From Thamnaconus septentrionalis (Eukaryota; Chordata; Actinopteri; Tetraodontiformes; Monacanthidae): a stretch of DNA of 64,000 bases. Below the pieces are notes generated by a model. That model saw nothing but the letters and a program-made list of their open reading frames with translations, was not told where the DNA came from and searched no databases. The first letter of the stretch is position 1. Every line of letters starts with the position of its first letter. Below, in pieces: positions 36,016 through 46,619 of the stretch. The DNA is taken from positions 14,556,489 to 14,620,488 of the forward strand of contig CM020515.1 of NCBI GenBank assembly GCA_009823395.1, written 5' to 3'. The position numbers were made by a program, and so were the translations under genes.

Positions 36016-36330
36016 CATATTGAATTTTGCACAGGCTTATTTTTATTTCATCCTTGAGAAACGGGCTAATAATACAGGATTAATCCCGGCAGCTTCTGTC
36101 GCCCGGTGACCACAGGGAAGGCTCCTCTGCCAGATGAAATTATTCAACTTCCATATTACATGCAATAATTGCACCAGTGCGCGGCGCATGTTGCAATTTT
36201 TCTTTCCCCTCTGAAAATGCCTTTGTCACTTTCTATTATGATAGCTAATATTGGGCTCTATTGAATGGGGCTCTACATGCCTTCCCCACTTAGCCTTCTG
36301 TCACACACTACCTACTCTGTTATACTGCTC
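36016..36330. promoter_or_regulatory. Candidate regulatory block, strong texture
   Basis: Unique DNA with GGGCTAATAATACAGGATTAATCCC, ATGAAATTATTCAAC, GCAATAATTGCACC and TATTATGATAGCTAATATTG words. GATTAATCC is a typical OTX/GSC-type K50 homeodomain site next to a mirrored core. Confidence 0.55.
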
Positions 36331-37329
36331 TCAAAGCCAGTCAATTGACCTTCATGGGCTGCCTGACTCATTGCGCCAATAAATAGCTAGCATAATGTCG
36401 TTTGTGCTTCCATGACAGTCACACACTCTATCAGGTTTATTTTTTTTTTATCTATATATATGATATTCATGCAAAGCCATTTCACCCTGTGCAATGTGTG
36501 GAGATGGCGGGCGAACCTCTTTGCCCTCTGAATGGTTCACTTGTGACCAAACGTTGTCATATTTACAGCGATGCTGTATGTACTGTTGCCGGGGCAGCTG
36601 CTCATCCCTCCTCGGTCTCGTAGCAACAGTGGTGTAAATGTACACTGCACTCGATTAAGTACTGATTGTGCCGCTAAACGAAGGCAATGTTTATGGAACT
36701 GTTAAATGCATGCATGTCCTTCAGTGCATATGGGTCCTCGTAATGTTTGCCATCAGCGTTTAATGGGAGCGTATGTCATGCGGCGTGTCGTGCAAAACTG
36801 TAACATTAAGTAGCTGTTTTGTTTTGATTTGTTTTTTGTCATTGTTACATGTGAGAGAGCAGTTGGGTACAAATCATTGCATTACTTTAAAACGCCTGCT
36901 GTATATCGTGCTCATGTTTCATGTCAGTAAACTCCATCAAGCCTGGAGGGCTATTTTTGCCGCTGCATCGGCTTGGCTCTTACAGTAAATTCGCAACAGT
37001 TAATTGTTCTAAAAAATATAACAGTCAAAATTTAAAAAAAATAAAAAATCCACATAAGCATATAAATATATGTGAAACTCAAAAGCCATTCTTGAAGTTT
37101 GTGACAGTTTTGACAAAGGCTTTAAAAGATTCGTCTACAGGGAAACCTCTGCTTAAAAGCATCATGTGATTTCAAGGATTTATACTGGAAAAGTGTTTGC
37201 TGTCGGAAAAAACAGAAGTATGGACGCTTGATGTGTATATTTGAGGTGAATAACACCAGAATCTCTCATGTCACTGGAAGATGCAACGTTCTGGATAGAA
37301 AACACTGGAGAGGACCATCATGTCCTCTT
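36331..37329. other. Unique stretch with a possible transposon relic
   Basis: 36623-36662 (ACAGTGGTGTAAATGTAC...AAGTACTG) resembles the end of a common fish DNA element but has no second terminus. 36735-36785 looks block-like. 37000-37060 is A-rich. Confidence 0.35.
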
Positions 37330-37690
37330 TGAAAAGTAATGAGTATAAGTGTAATGAATTGTAGTGCAAGGGATCTGCCAAGGTATTACGTGAACCGCCC
37401 ATCAATTTCCAAATTAATTTTCCAGCTACAATCGGATAAGCCAAGAGCTGTCTGTAAATTAGGTTCCTTTTTTAATGATACTCCTCCCTTGTCTAAGCAG
37501 GACCTGTTGCTGTGCGCTATAGCTTTGTTCTGATTGCACTTTTCATTGTCTCTGCTCCACCACCATTTATGGTCATGAAATTAATAAACAGAATTGATTT
37601 CAATGTAATTTGAAAGAACCTTTGCTGCGGACCTTTGACTAAATAAATCAACCGATATCTTCTTGCCAAAACATGGAAGACCTGCTAGTC
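37330..37690. promoter_or_regulatory. Candidate regulatory block, strong texture
   Basis: Repeat-free unique DNA with CATCAATTTCCAAATTAATTTTCC, CTGTAAATTAGG, GAAATTAATAAACAG and CAATGTAATTTG words and balanced edges. Its + strand frame of 64 codons (37339-37533) has no domain. Confidence 0.55.
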
Positions 37691-38299
37691 CAGCATGCAG
37701 GCAAGGAAAAACGTGATTCTCAAATCCAGGATCGAGAAAATAATCCGGTCGATTAATAACAGGTCTTTAGTTGAAAACAGTCTTTTAATTTCTGTTAAGC
37801 AAGACATCACAACACTATTTTATCCTATAAAGAAAAGGGCTGGAGAATAAACAGATAATCTCAGATGCTGCTCCGAAAGACACAGGAAACTGCTTTTTTT
37901 TTTTAATCAGATCAAAAGTCTGGCTATATTCAGAATAAACTTACATTTTCAAGACAGCGCAACATAATTACTTTCCTTGCTCTCTCCCAAACAGAGTGAT
38001 CCTGATAAGTGTTGTTAAATTCAAAAGTGAAAACACACAGGAGATGGGAAATAATGAAAGGAAGACCAAGATAAGAGCCTGCCACACTGGAGCTTTGTAG
38101 TATTTTTTCCTCTTCTTTTCTTCCTTCTGCCTCGTGTGTATGGGGACGATCTGACAATGAATAAATTCATTCAGGCTCGACCACAAGAGTGAAAGTTCCA
38201 GTCATTGTTAATAATAACATTTTTTTTTTGTTCGCTTGTGTTCCTTGCTGCATTTATATTCCTAATACAGCGATGTTTCGTCACGATAAGACAGACTTT
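37691..38299. other. AT-rich unique spacer
   Basis: Contains T runs at 37893-37904 and 38221-38229. No gene was seen. GGTCGATTAATAACAGG near 37747 is homeodomain-like. Confidence 0.35.
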
Positions 38300-38640
38300 A
38301 TCAACAAAGAGTCAGTGCTCTTGTTTGCCTGAATATATCTTGTTCCCCTGTAAAAATGGAGGAGAAAATGGACTCCTACAGCTGGCATATTTTAATTTGT
38401 TCTAGCTCATGTTTGATTAATGCCAATTTCCCCTAGTCAGAGCTCATGTTTATGCAGCACCTTTATTTACATAACACCTTGCCCTATTTGCAAATAGCTC
38501 CCCATTCTCACGGTTATATGGCTGCCTGTTCCGCCGTGATTGACTATTATCTCTTTTAACACAAAACACAGCGTTTTGCTCGCAACAAGGCCCGAAATTA
38601 CGGTGGGTTTTCCAATGTGCAACATAAAATAGTCGACAAA
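38300..38640. promoter_or_regulatory. Candidate regulatory block with a perfect palindrome
   Basis: Unique DNA containing TTTGATTAATGCC, TTTATTTACATAAC and the 14-base palindrome CTATTTGCAAATAG (38484-38497). No simple repeat until the TG tract at 38644. Confidence 0.55.
38484..38497. promoter_or_regulatory. 14-base perfect palindrome with octamer-like core
   Basis: CTATTTG directly abuts CAAATAG. The core ATTTGCAAAT resembles a POU-dimer (MORE/PORE-like) site, and each end CTATTT is half of a MEF2-type word. The symmetry suggests a homodimer site. Confidence 0.6.
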
Positions 38641-38642
38641 AT

Positions 38643-38643
<1 letters not shown>

Positions 38644-38677
<34 letters not shown>
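38644..38677. repeat. (GT)17 microsatellite
   Basis: GT run followed by alternating CG-rich GTGCGCGCGAGCG, which favours Z-DNA. Confidence 0.97.
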
Positions 38678-38678
<1 letters not shown>

Positions 38679-38724
38679 GTGCGCGCGAGCGTGTCTGTGT
38701 GTGGGAGAGAGAGAGATTTTGCAA

Positions 38725-38900
38725 TGAATAAATTGTGAGAACAAAATAATTCTGTTTATTTTTAGGTTTTTGTTCGCTGGATTTCATGGCTATTGGAACA
38801 GATTAATAATGACATCAGCCTCTTAATTATGGGGTTGTGACATAAATCGTCAAAACACACTCATTTGTTTTAATTAGGCCGCTATCTATCAAACAAAGAA
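38725..38900. promoter_or_regulatory. Candidate regulatory block
   Basis: CAGATTAATAATGACATCAGCC, CTCTTAATTATGG and TTTTAATTAGGCC words in unique DNA. Homeodomain-rich. Confidence 0.5.
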
Positions 38901-39288
38901 GCAAAACTACATCCGTGTGCAAAATAAAAAAAAATACTGAGCAGTCAAAAACCACAAAGACGACGGCCTGAACTTCGCACTTCTCATTTCAATTCGGCGT
39001 TACGGGGCGGAGGACCTGCGCGGAAGCAAGCCGACACGGTTTGCGGGAAAAGAGGAAACTTCACGGCCTTTTCCAGCTAGAGAATCGTGAGGAAACCGAT
39101 GAAAAGAAGTTTGAAAGTCCAGCGGAGCCAACGAGAGCATTTGGAGCCAGAGGAGCATCGGTGTAACACCTCAGCTTTTATACAGTGACCCCCGTGACCG
39201 CCGCCGCCGCTTTTTCCCATCATGCTCTCCCCATTGGATGGATGTTCGCAGCGAAACGCAGCATTTCAACATTTTCAGAGACCACACA

Positions 39289-39292
<4 letters not shown>
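38901..39292. other. Moderately CpG-rich unique stretch
   Basis: 38990-39240 has several CpG and AG-rich sequence with a (CCG)4 run near 39197-39210. It could be a small island. No exon was supported. Confidence 0.33.

Positions 39293-39319
<27 letters not shown>
39293..39319. repeat. (TC)n microsatellite
   Basis: About 13 TC units in a wider CT-rich tract. Confidence 0.95.
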
Positions 39320-39323
<4 letters not shown>

Positions 39324-40603
39324 TTCTCTTCTTATTCTTCCCTCCATCTCTCTCGGTTTAGTCACCCGCCCTCTCAGTCTCTGATCCCTCAACCACCACC
39401 TCTCCCCTCACTGTATCTGTGTCTCCCTTTCTCTTTTTGCAATGCGACATAGTCCATTATCTGCTCTTAATACTAATTGGTGTATTAACGCCATGCTGTG
39501 GGTGACACACTGAGGGAGAGGAAGTGAGAGGGAGAGGGAGACAGTAAGGGAGGCAGGCAGGGAGGGGTGGAGGGAGGGAGGCAGGGAGGCTCGGGATGAA
39601 TATGGATGAGGCAGAGGCAGGGCGGGTGCGAGGCTCTCGGGGAGGCAGAGCACAGAGTGATTCTGCGGGAGTGAGAGAGAATGGGAGGCCAAGGTAAATC
39701 TTTTCAGCTACACAAGTGGTTAAGAGCAGCACGGCAAAATGACGAGTGAAAGAGGGAGGAGGAGGAGGAGGTGTGGGGGGTGCGGGTGGTGGCTGGGAAG
39801 GGGGAGAAAACCTTCCTGTAATGGCTTGTTTTTTTTTTTTTTTCAGTTGGCCTTCTCTGTATCCCTTTCTATCCTGCTCTCACCGTCACCACTTTCAACC
39901 CAATTATCCACTCTCCCTGGCGCCACTGGCAGCATATGGAAATGTAAATTGCCGCGTCCCCCTCCTCACTCCTCCCCCTCCTCACCCACCTCCCGCCGTC
40001 ATCTTTTTTTTTTCTTCCTTACAAAGCTGTGTGGAAGGTAAGCAGCTCTTGAGGACAGGCAGAGTAGGTGGAAGAAAAGGAAGAGATGACAAACAAGTGA
40101 AAATGAGGGAGCGCCTTTAGTCCCAGTAGCTTGTCAGTGTTGCCACTCCATCAGATACAAAAAAGTCCACCCACGGAGGAGAATTCAGCAGGCTGGGGTT
40201 GATGCATGCCGCCGCCACCGCCGGCGTCGCACATTCCGTGGACACCTCTGGCTGGAAAAAAAATAACAAAAAAGTTCATGCAAATTAGTGCGCTAGCCAA
40301 GTGCGCTGAAAACTACAACTTTCTCGTTTGAACTCTTCCTAATTTAAATGCGTAGGTGTGTGATGCACATTCATTGTTATTGCGCAACAATGGAGTGCAC
40401 GGTTTGTGCCGTTAAACTTACGGCGGAACAACCGATTGATAGGCAAAACCATTTTGGTGATGCAGCAAAAATGACGAATGAAGTTAACAGGCAGGTTGTT
40501 AGCATCATTAGCAACCACTTGTGTTGAATCTGGTGCGCTGCAAAATCAGTGTGCATGTGTACTGCAGTTCAAAGAGCAAGTGCAATTTTCAAACGCTGCT
40601 AAC
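39320..40603. other. Spacer, purine- and pyrimidine-rich, then unique
   Basis: CT-rich to 39435, GGA-rich 39510-39600 and 39754-39775, T runs at 39830-39843 and 40005-40012. 40260-40560 is unique, with octamer ATGCAAAT at 40278-40285 followed by TAGTGCG. No gene was seen. Confidence 0.4.
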
Positions 40604-41154
40604 TAGTATTGTAGTCAAGACGGCAAGAGACCAAGACCTCATCAAGATTAGAGAGTATTGAGACCGAGACAAGACCAAGACCTTTAGGGTTCGAGACCAA
40701 GACAAGACCATGACTTTATACATCAAAGAAAAATAACAACAAAACAGAACAAATGACCAGTATTTTTTTTTTCCAATTCAAGTTTTGCTTCTACATAAAT
40801 GGAACAGCAGCATTACTTTTCCGAAAGGTATCGTTCAATAATTTGCTTTAACATTTTTTTTGCTTTGCCAAGCCATTCTGCATTTGAACTGTTAAAAAAA
40901 CAAAAAAAAAAACAACTTTGCTTCTTAAAATTAAAAAAACAAATTAACTCGAAATAAGGGGGCTGTGTCACTCCGGGTGTCACAAACAGAGCGAAACAAG
41001 GAAGCAGCTGGATTCTTTTCTGATATTGTCGTGTCATTGCAGTGTTGGCTGAGTCTCGACTGGTCTTGATCGACAATCCTGAGTCGGTCCAGTCCGAGAC
41101 CGAGACAAGACCAAGACCCTTAAAAAGTGACCAATCTGGAGTACTACAATACTA
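40604..41154. mobile_element. Short nonautonomous DNA transposon (hAT-like MITE candidate)
   Basis: Seen: inverted termini TAGTATTGTAGT at 40604-40615 and its complement at 41143-41154. The eight bases outside each end are similar (CTGCTAAC left, CTGCAAAT right, six of eight identical), as for an old 8-bp target duplication. Just inside both ends are GAGACC/AGACAAGACC-type repeats: an identical 23-base copy at 40660-40682 and 41096-41118 in the same orientation, and a third diverged copy at 40693-40714. The interior (about 40720-41040) is A/T-rich with no transposase frame. Inference: a deleted element of hAT type, about 551 bp long, mobilised in trans. With an 11-base terminus it could instead be flanked by a 3-bp ACT duplication, as in Harbinger elements. 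Confidence 0.6.
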
Positions 41155-41840
41155 CTGCAAATATTGAGGTTGCTAACATGTTACAAAAATGGACACTTTA
41201 ATTCTCACGAGCCGAGCGCCAAAATTTAGACATTTGAATCTGATCTGAGACTCAGCGCAGTTTAGAGCTTGCTTCCTCCGTGCTGAAGAGGCTCTTCCCT
41301 GGGCAAGGTCCAGGATGTAAGGCCCTCAGGCTACAGAGAAAAGCTGCAGAGGCTGATGATGCAGAGATCAAAGGTGCATCATCTCCTCCCATACATGTGA
41401 CATTGAGACATGCGCAGGCTGATTATTCAGATAAGCAGGCTCCGTCCTCGGGGGCGGAGGCGAAATGGCGAGTGTTTTGTTCATTATCATTAAGATCTGG
41501 CTTCTCCTCTCTTCACCTCTCCCCCCTCCACATGCTCATGTTCCACCCCCGCGGTGCTGACGAAGCCAGCTTCTCAAATCCGCAATTTGCTCAATTATTT
41601 TCAATTATCCTGCCATCGTGCCTTCTATCATTCCCCTTAGCTCGATTGTGTGCCGAAATCACTTGTTGATTGACAGCATAGGCCAATTAGAAGCAGGATG
41701 AAAACTCAAACCTCTGCACTAATTACCGCTGATTGGTGTCACACAGACAATTTATAGGCCCGCCCACAGAACTTAAACCCTCGTGCTAATAAATGTCAGT
41801 TTTGGCAGCGCACCCTCGCCTCGCCTTTATCACAGAAACT
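41155..41840. promoter_or_regulatory. Candidate regulatory block with an exact PBX/MEIS composite site
   Basis: Unique DNA. 41390-41490 and 41570-41830 are repeat-free, with CAATTATTTTCAATTATCC, CACTAATTACCGC and GGCCAATTAGAAG words. TGATTGACAG at 41667-41676 is the full TALE composite decamer bound by PBX-MEIS dimers. C- and T-rich spacer at 41505-41535. Confidence 0.55.
41667..41676 (+). promoter_or_regulatory. PBX-MEIS (TALE) composite site
   Basis: TGATTGACAG matches the known decameric PBX-MEIS/PREP consensus exactly. It is followed within 15 bases by GGCCAATTAG, a homeodomain core. Confidence 0.6.
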
Positions 41841-41844
41841 CTGT

Positions 41845-42145
41845 ACGTTTAAAATGAGTCCCAGCATGAAAAGGAGCAAATCTGCAGAACCGCATAATGA
41901 TATGCCTGAAGATGTATTTATATGCCCAAATGTGCTCTGCGAGCGCTTTCAGCAGAAGTGTTGAGATCATATGAATTCCTATCTTCTAAGAGCACCGGGT
42001 CTGTGTGCTTTAGCACATTAACTTCAAGGTAGTGCTGTCTCAAGGCTTTAGAGAAACTCTTCAGCAGTTGGCAGAGGAATCTATGATGAACAGCCTCTGA
42101 GCGCGACAGAGACCCGCAAATTAAATAGAAATTCAACAGCTCCTC
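41845..42145. promoter_or_regulatory. Candidate regulatory block
   Basis: Unique DNA with CATAATGATATGCC, TTTATATGCCC and a short inverted repeat TGTGCTTTAGCACA (about 42004-42017). The reverse frame of 72 codons has no domain. Confidence 0.45.
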
Positions 42146-43075
42146 TGTCGGATTTCTTTTTTTAAAGCAGCTAAATGTGGGCTGGTGGAGGCAAAAGAAA
42201 AGAAAAGAAATAAGCTAATTCATATATTCTCATTTAGCTTTGGCATTTGTCATTACGTTTGTCGTATATTTTGTTTGCAGTAATCCATTTATTTTGTGTT
42301 TTTGCAGCCGGCAATAAAAATCTAAAATTTGACCTTGCTACTGCTTTTATTTATAGTCTTATTATAGAAGTGCAACGGTCTGCTGTGTTATTGATTGGAT
42401 TCTCTTTGAGCAGTTTATACTGTAGACATGTATAATAACCTGCAAATACGTAGGTCAGTATTCCAAAAGACGTGAACGTCATTGCCGAAAGGCCATTCTG
42501 TTGTATTTCATCTTATTATGAAACATAGTCACGAAAGCCCCCTCAACATTAATGACCAAATTTACCAAAGGCAACAAACAGGTAGAAAAAAATCAATTCA
42601 TTAAACCTGCATGAGAATTCTATGTTTCGGATTGCTGATAAATCAATTGCATCAACACAGCGAACAATACATTATTAATTAACTTATTTATAAATGAGGC
42701 TTCATATCACACGTGCCTGTATGCCTCATGAATCATTTAAAACGGTGCTTTATTTGTTTGATTAATTTATTTTAACAGCCATGAGGAGTCACAGCAACCA
42801 AAACATCTAAACTGTCGGACACTCTGACATATGTGCCGAACATGAGTCACCGCTGCTGCAAACTGTGACATCCGCTGAAGATCACTGTCATTTGGTTGTG
42901 AGTCATAATATCAAACATTTAAAAAAAAAAACGGAAACATTTTTAAAAATATTCAATCGGGATTTCTTCCGCTCCAGAAAGGTCTCGTTTAACAGACCTA
43001 TTTTTGTTTAGCTATTTCTAGATGGCGTGCAAACACTGGGGGGGTGTTACTTAATTTTTGTTAACATGGTGACAA
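42146..43075. other. AT-rich unique stretch
   Basis: No gene. 42640-42790 (CATTATTAATTAACTTATTTATAAATG and CGTGCC words) may be a regulatory block. An A run lies at 42921-42930. Confidence 0.38.
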
Positions 43076-43315
43076 GTGTCGCCATGTGCCATGCAATGTT
43101 TCCTTTTCTGCCCCGAAAATGTTCAAATGGGCCGCAGCCACGGACGCCGTGCTGCTGTTGTTTGTGACAAGTGCGGCGCTGCCCGTGCAAGCAGTGGTTA
43201 CTCAAGACTCCCCTAATGACATTATAGTCCTAATGAATTTTAATTGGGAGGAGATCTTAACTTGCAGGCCTAATTGCATCTGATTAAAGACAATATTAGT
43301 TTTACTGCTGGCAAA
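43076..43315. promoter_or_regulatory. Candidate regulatory block
   Basis: CCTAATGACATTATAGTCCTAATG, TTTTAATTGGG and GGCCTAATTGCATCTGATTAAAG words at about 43212-43287 follow a GC-richer part. The + frame starting 43086 looks like a signal-peptide-type start (MPCNVSF, then LLLFVTSAALP) but lacks splice or UTR support and runs through the homeodomain cluster, so it is not called a gene. Confidence 0.48.
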
Positions 43316-43321
43316 TTGGTC

Positions 43322-43365
43322 GGGGTGGGTGGGCGGGTTGAGTGGGACGGGCGGGGGCGGGGGAG
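43322..43365 (+). repeat. G-quadruplex motif
   Basis: GGGGTGGGTGGGCGGG (43322-43337) has four G runs with one-base loops, the most stable class of G-quadruplex pattern. A second set (GGGACGGGCGGGGGCGGGGG) follows. Confidence 0.8.
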
Positions 43366-44095
43366 TTTTTTTGGCAGGATCGATGGCGTCCTTGTGGAAA
43401 TATCTTAAAGGTCTCCCACGTGGTGCCAAAAGAGAGAAAACAAGAGCACAGCTGGCGGTTGGGAGCGATGAAAAAAACAAAGTGAGAGGACGAGGTTCAG
43501 GGTGGAAAGATGGCAACGTACGTATTCCTCATCGCACACCAGCCATGTGAGAAAATGCACCTCAAGGTTTAAAATGGGAACGGTATGGGTGCACAAATGT
43601 CACCTCAAGGTTTCCACCATCTGCTCTCAAGGATTGGAAACTTGCACTTCATAATGATTGTGTGCTCAACGGCGAACATCTCATTCCTCTGCGTGCATTT
43701 TGAAATGTTTCTCGCTCGTCGGTTCTCTCAGGGCTTAAGGGCAAACGCACCGGCCCTAAGGCGGAATCTGTGTGTGTGTATGTGTACTGTAGGTGTGTGT
43801 GTGTGTGTGCGTGCATGTGTGTGTGTTTTGCAAGAAAAACTCGCAGTAATGAAAATTTTCATTTTGTCCAAAAACCATTCGGAAAGTTTGGCTTTTCAAC
43901 AATTTGTCTTCTATTCAAAATAGCTAAAATAAATTTAAACAGAAAAATTATTACCAGCAAAAATATGCATAGGTCATACTTCTTTTGAATTGTTGCAGCT
44001 GCATTACCAATTTTGACTTCTGACATTCCTGCCTCCTGCCAGACTAAATGGCGTTCTAACACTTGAGGCGCAATTCATCATCAGAGAATCGAGTA
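43366..44095. other. Unique spacer with a degenerate TG repeat
   Basis: Imperfect (TG)n at 43770-43827. CACCTCAAGGTTT occurs twice, at about 43558 and 43602, a short local duplication. AT-rich 43850-43990. No gene was recognised. Confidence 0.38.
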
Positions 44096-44610
44096 TCTAA
44101 AGTATCCAAAAAAAAGCTTGAGATTAAACCTCGAAGCGCGCCGTCCAGATGAAGCCGCTTCACAGCCAGGGAGTCGGACCCGCGCGCACATTTACATACA
44201 CGGAGATGCATTGACGATGCAAATAAGAGCGCCGACACATCCAGCGCTTCCTCGGCCTCCATGCAACAGTAAATACATGCTTTGGATCGGCGGTGATTTA
44301 AGGCCAGACACAAGAGAGTATAGTAAATTATGCGTGTATGAGGCTTCATTTCCTCCTCCTTCTTAAGCACTTGCTTAATTGCCATTCTCACCTGAGCAAT
44401 TGTATAATTTCCTTTATTTTTCTCCTCCTCTGCCCAGAATATGAGTCTATAATGAGCTGTGGGTGTCCCCCAAAGCTAAGCCTAGCGCCTTGAAATAGGT
44501 TTCACTAATTTACCAATTAGTCATAAGATACAATTAGTGCGCAAGTTCCCCAAGTCCATGAGTGCCCCCACCGCTGGCCTCCCCGCTTTGATTGTTCAAT
44601 CTCTGCAGCG
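44096..44610. promoter_or_regulatory. Candidate regulatory block, strongest texture in the window
   Basis: More than 500 bases with no simple repeat. An exact octamer ATGCAAAT lies at 44217-44224, preceded by GATGCATTGAC. GCTTAATTGCC, GAGCAATTGTATAATTTCC, CTAATTTACCAATTAGTC and ACAATTAGTGCGC are spread through the second half. The reverse frame of 111 codons has no domain. Confidence 0.58.
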
Positions 44611-45429
44611 ATCATCACTCCATTACTTGGCTCGTGCGCTCGCCCTCCTTTGTTGGGTTTCACTATCGAGAGCAAGGTCCCACCTGCACTTTGGATATTA
44701 CTCTAACCCTGCGCCCCTCAGAGGGAGCCGGCCAGGGAGTGGGAGTGTGTGAATGTGTCGACGTCCGCAGCTCCGGGTTTTCTGTTTAAGTGCAGCTGGG
44801 ACCAGTTTCACTGACCAGGAGGATGAGAGCCGAGCAGGGGAGGAGGGCCGGGAAGTGTCTGGAGAGCAGGAAACTTATGAGAGCCGAGGCAAGTTAGCGA
44901 GAAGCGAGCTGAAAGTTTGCTGGAGGTGCAAATCTAATTTATGGTGGGAGAATACTGTGTTGTGTTTCCTCTGCTTGGTTTGCTCAGCCATTAAAATCAA
45001 ACCTGAGGACAAATTGGAGATATGGGGGGGGGGACGCACACAACAAATATTAGCGCCGCTGTGCTCGCTGCTGCTTGTTGTTATTATGCTGCGCAGGAGG
45101 CTCTGGTTGAACAGCAATCAATATGTGAGAGGTCATTTGTCAGTGCCCTTTTCTGAGAAAGGATAACTTTTTTCCCCTTTTTTTATTGCAGCACAGTTCT
45201 CCTTTATGGGGCCCTTTTTTGAATTATATATCAGACGTGTTTAGATAATTTTATTCGAGGAACTTTGCATGAGTGACTTGATATTGCGGTCAAAAGGTTG
45301 CATCCTACATTTTCTCCTGAATCAAGAATTTCATGAGCAGTGTTATTACAGTTTGATTCAAACTTCTTAATCTTTAACTTTAACTTTCAAGAATTTTTAA
45401 TCAAATTTTAAAAAGACTGAGGCACAACG
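44611..45429. other. Unique stretch, partly block-like
   Basis: 44620-44770 is GC-balanced. 44860-45010 has CAAATCTAATTTATGG and CCATTAAAATCAAACC words. A G run lies at 45022-45034. 45180-45420 is AT-rich. No gene was seen. Confidence 0.35.
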
Positions 45430-45690
45430 GTGCCAAATGCCACGCATTTAACAGAAGCTGTGGTGAGAAGTTGCGCTGAATTTCAGGTGGGCTGAGAGAC
45501 AATTTTGTACAGTTTAGAGACGACTGAGAACGTTGACCAACATAAGCCAAAACCAACAGGCCGCTGCTCAGGATCCAGGATCCAATAGTGGCCGTCGCCA
45601 ATTCACTATCCTATCATTTGTTAAAACATGGCCACAGTCCTGCTGATGGCAGGATATTTCATGTCACAGCAGAATTATCTGCTGACAAAG
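45430..45690. promoter_or_regulatory. Candidate regulatory block
   Basis: Repeat-free unique DNA with a tandem AGGATCC pair at 45569-45583, GCCAATTCAC and CAGAATTATCTG. Balanced composition. Confidence 0.43.
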
Positions 45691-46265
45691 TGAATACGAA
45701 ACTATCCGTCCACTTTTGTTTTTGGATTGTTGTGAAAAGCACAGTGAAAAGTTATTTGCCTGTGTGAGAAAAAAAAAACTGTAGTGTGGGATTCACAGAT
45801 TGGCGCTGATGTTAGACAACCAGTGCAGTTCATACTAGAGCCAAACAATTAGGACATGTTCAGTTCTTTATTTTCTCATGATAATTCTTAGATTTTGCCA
45901 AAATGGTCCAATAAAAATAAGAAAATATACAGATTTGCCTCAGTAATTGCGTTTACACATTGCGTTTACACATTATCGTTACCTTCAAAAGTTTTACAGA
46001 GAAATGTCTCGAGAGAATCTGACACCTTTTTTTTTTTTTTTTCCAAGCATTTAAAAGTTGTGAGCCGTGACTCGGAGCCGTCGTGTCTGCTGCAGCAGCA
46101 GTGGCCATGAGGGGACACTTGAGCGTGTGATCACACCGAACATGCCTGGAGCGCTTTAATAAAGACAAAAAAAAAAAAGTAGAACAATGTTCCATTTAGA
46201 CGAGCCTACAAACGGCGTTCGATCCCCCAAATAGAGTCAAATCACAGTGTTGAGGCTGAGGGAGG
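45691..46265. other. Unique spacer
   Basis: A TTGCGTTTACACAT direct duplication lies near 45947-45974. A T run lies at 46027-46042 and an A run at 46168-46180. 46060-46150 is GC-richer. Confidence 0.38.
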
Positions 46266-46510
46266 ACTGACAATGAGAGGGAAGGAGACGCTCTATTATC
46301 TTCACGCTCTCACGCTTTGCAAGAGGCGCCCCCATTCATCCCTCACGAAAAAAAAAAGCGTGCGATCTCGGAGCAAAGCTCACGCACACTTTATGACCCT
46401 ATTAATTGCCGTTCGCTTTAAATCAAACTGTCTTTTGCATGGAGTGATCATAAATCTGCAGGAGATCCCCGAGATCCCCGAACTCATCTAGTTTGATTTA
46501 GAACCGCTGC
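46266..46510. promoter_or_regulatory. Small candidate regulatory block
   Basis: CTATTAATTGCCG, CGCTTTAAATCAAAC and GTGATCATAAATC words, and a tandem GAGATCCCC pair at 46462-46479. An A run at 46347-46356 interrupts. Confidence 0.4.
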
Positions 46511-46619
46511 CAAGACGGTAACATCCCAAGCAAACAAGGAGCTGGTGTGAGCTGGTGGGGCTGCAGGTGTGGACTCCCAGGTGTGGAGTGATGAAAAAAG
46601 AAAAAAAACAAAGAGCACG

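Noticed and set aside
36623..36662. Relic of a fish DNA transposon end (CAGTGGTG...AAGTACTG)
   Set aside because: There is only one degenerate end, with no second terminus or target duplication. Kept as a note, not a call.
43086..43283. Forward frame with a signal-peptide-like start
   Set aside because: It is only 65 codons, ends inside a TAAT-dense cluster, and has no splice, promoter or polyadenylation support.
46200..46240. GTTCGATCCCC resembling a tRNA B box
   Set aside because: No A box, acceptor stem or cloverleaf can be folded around it.
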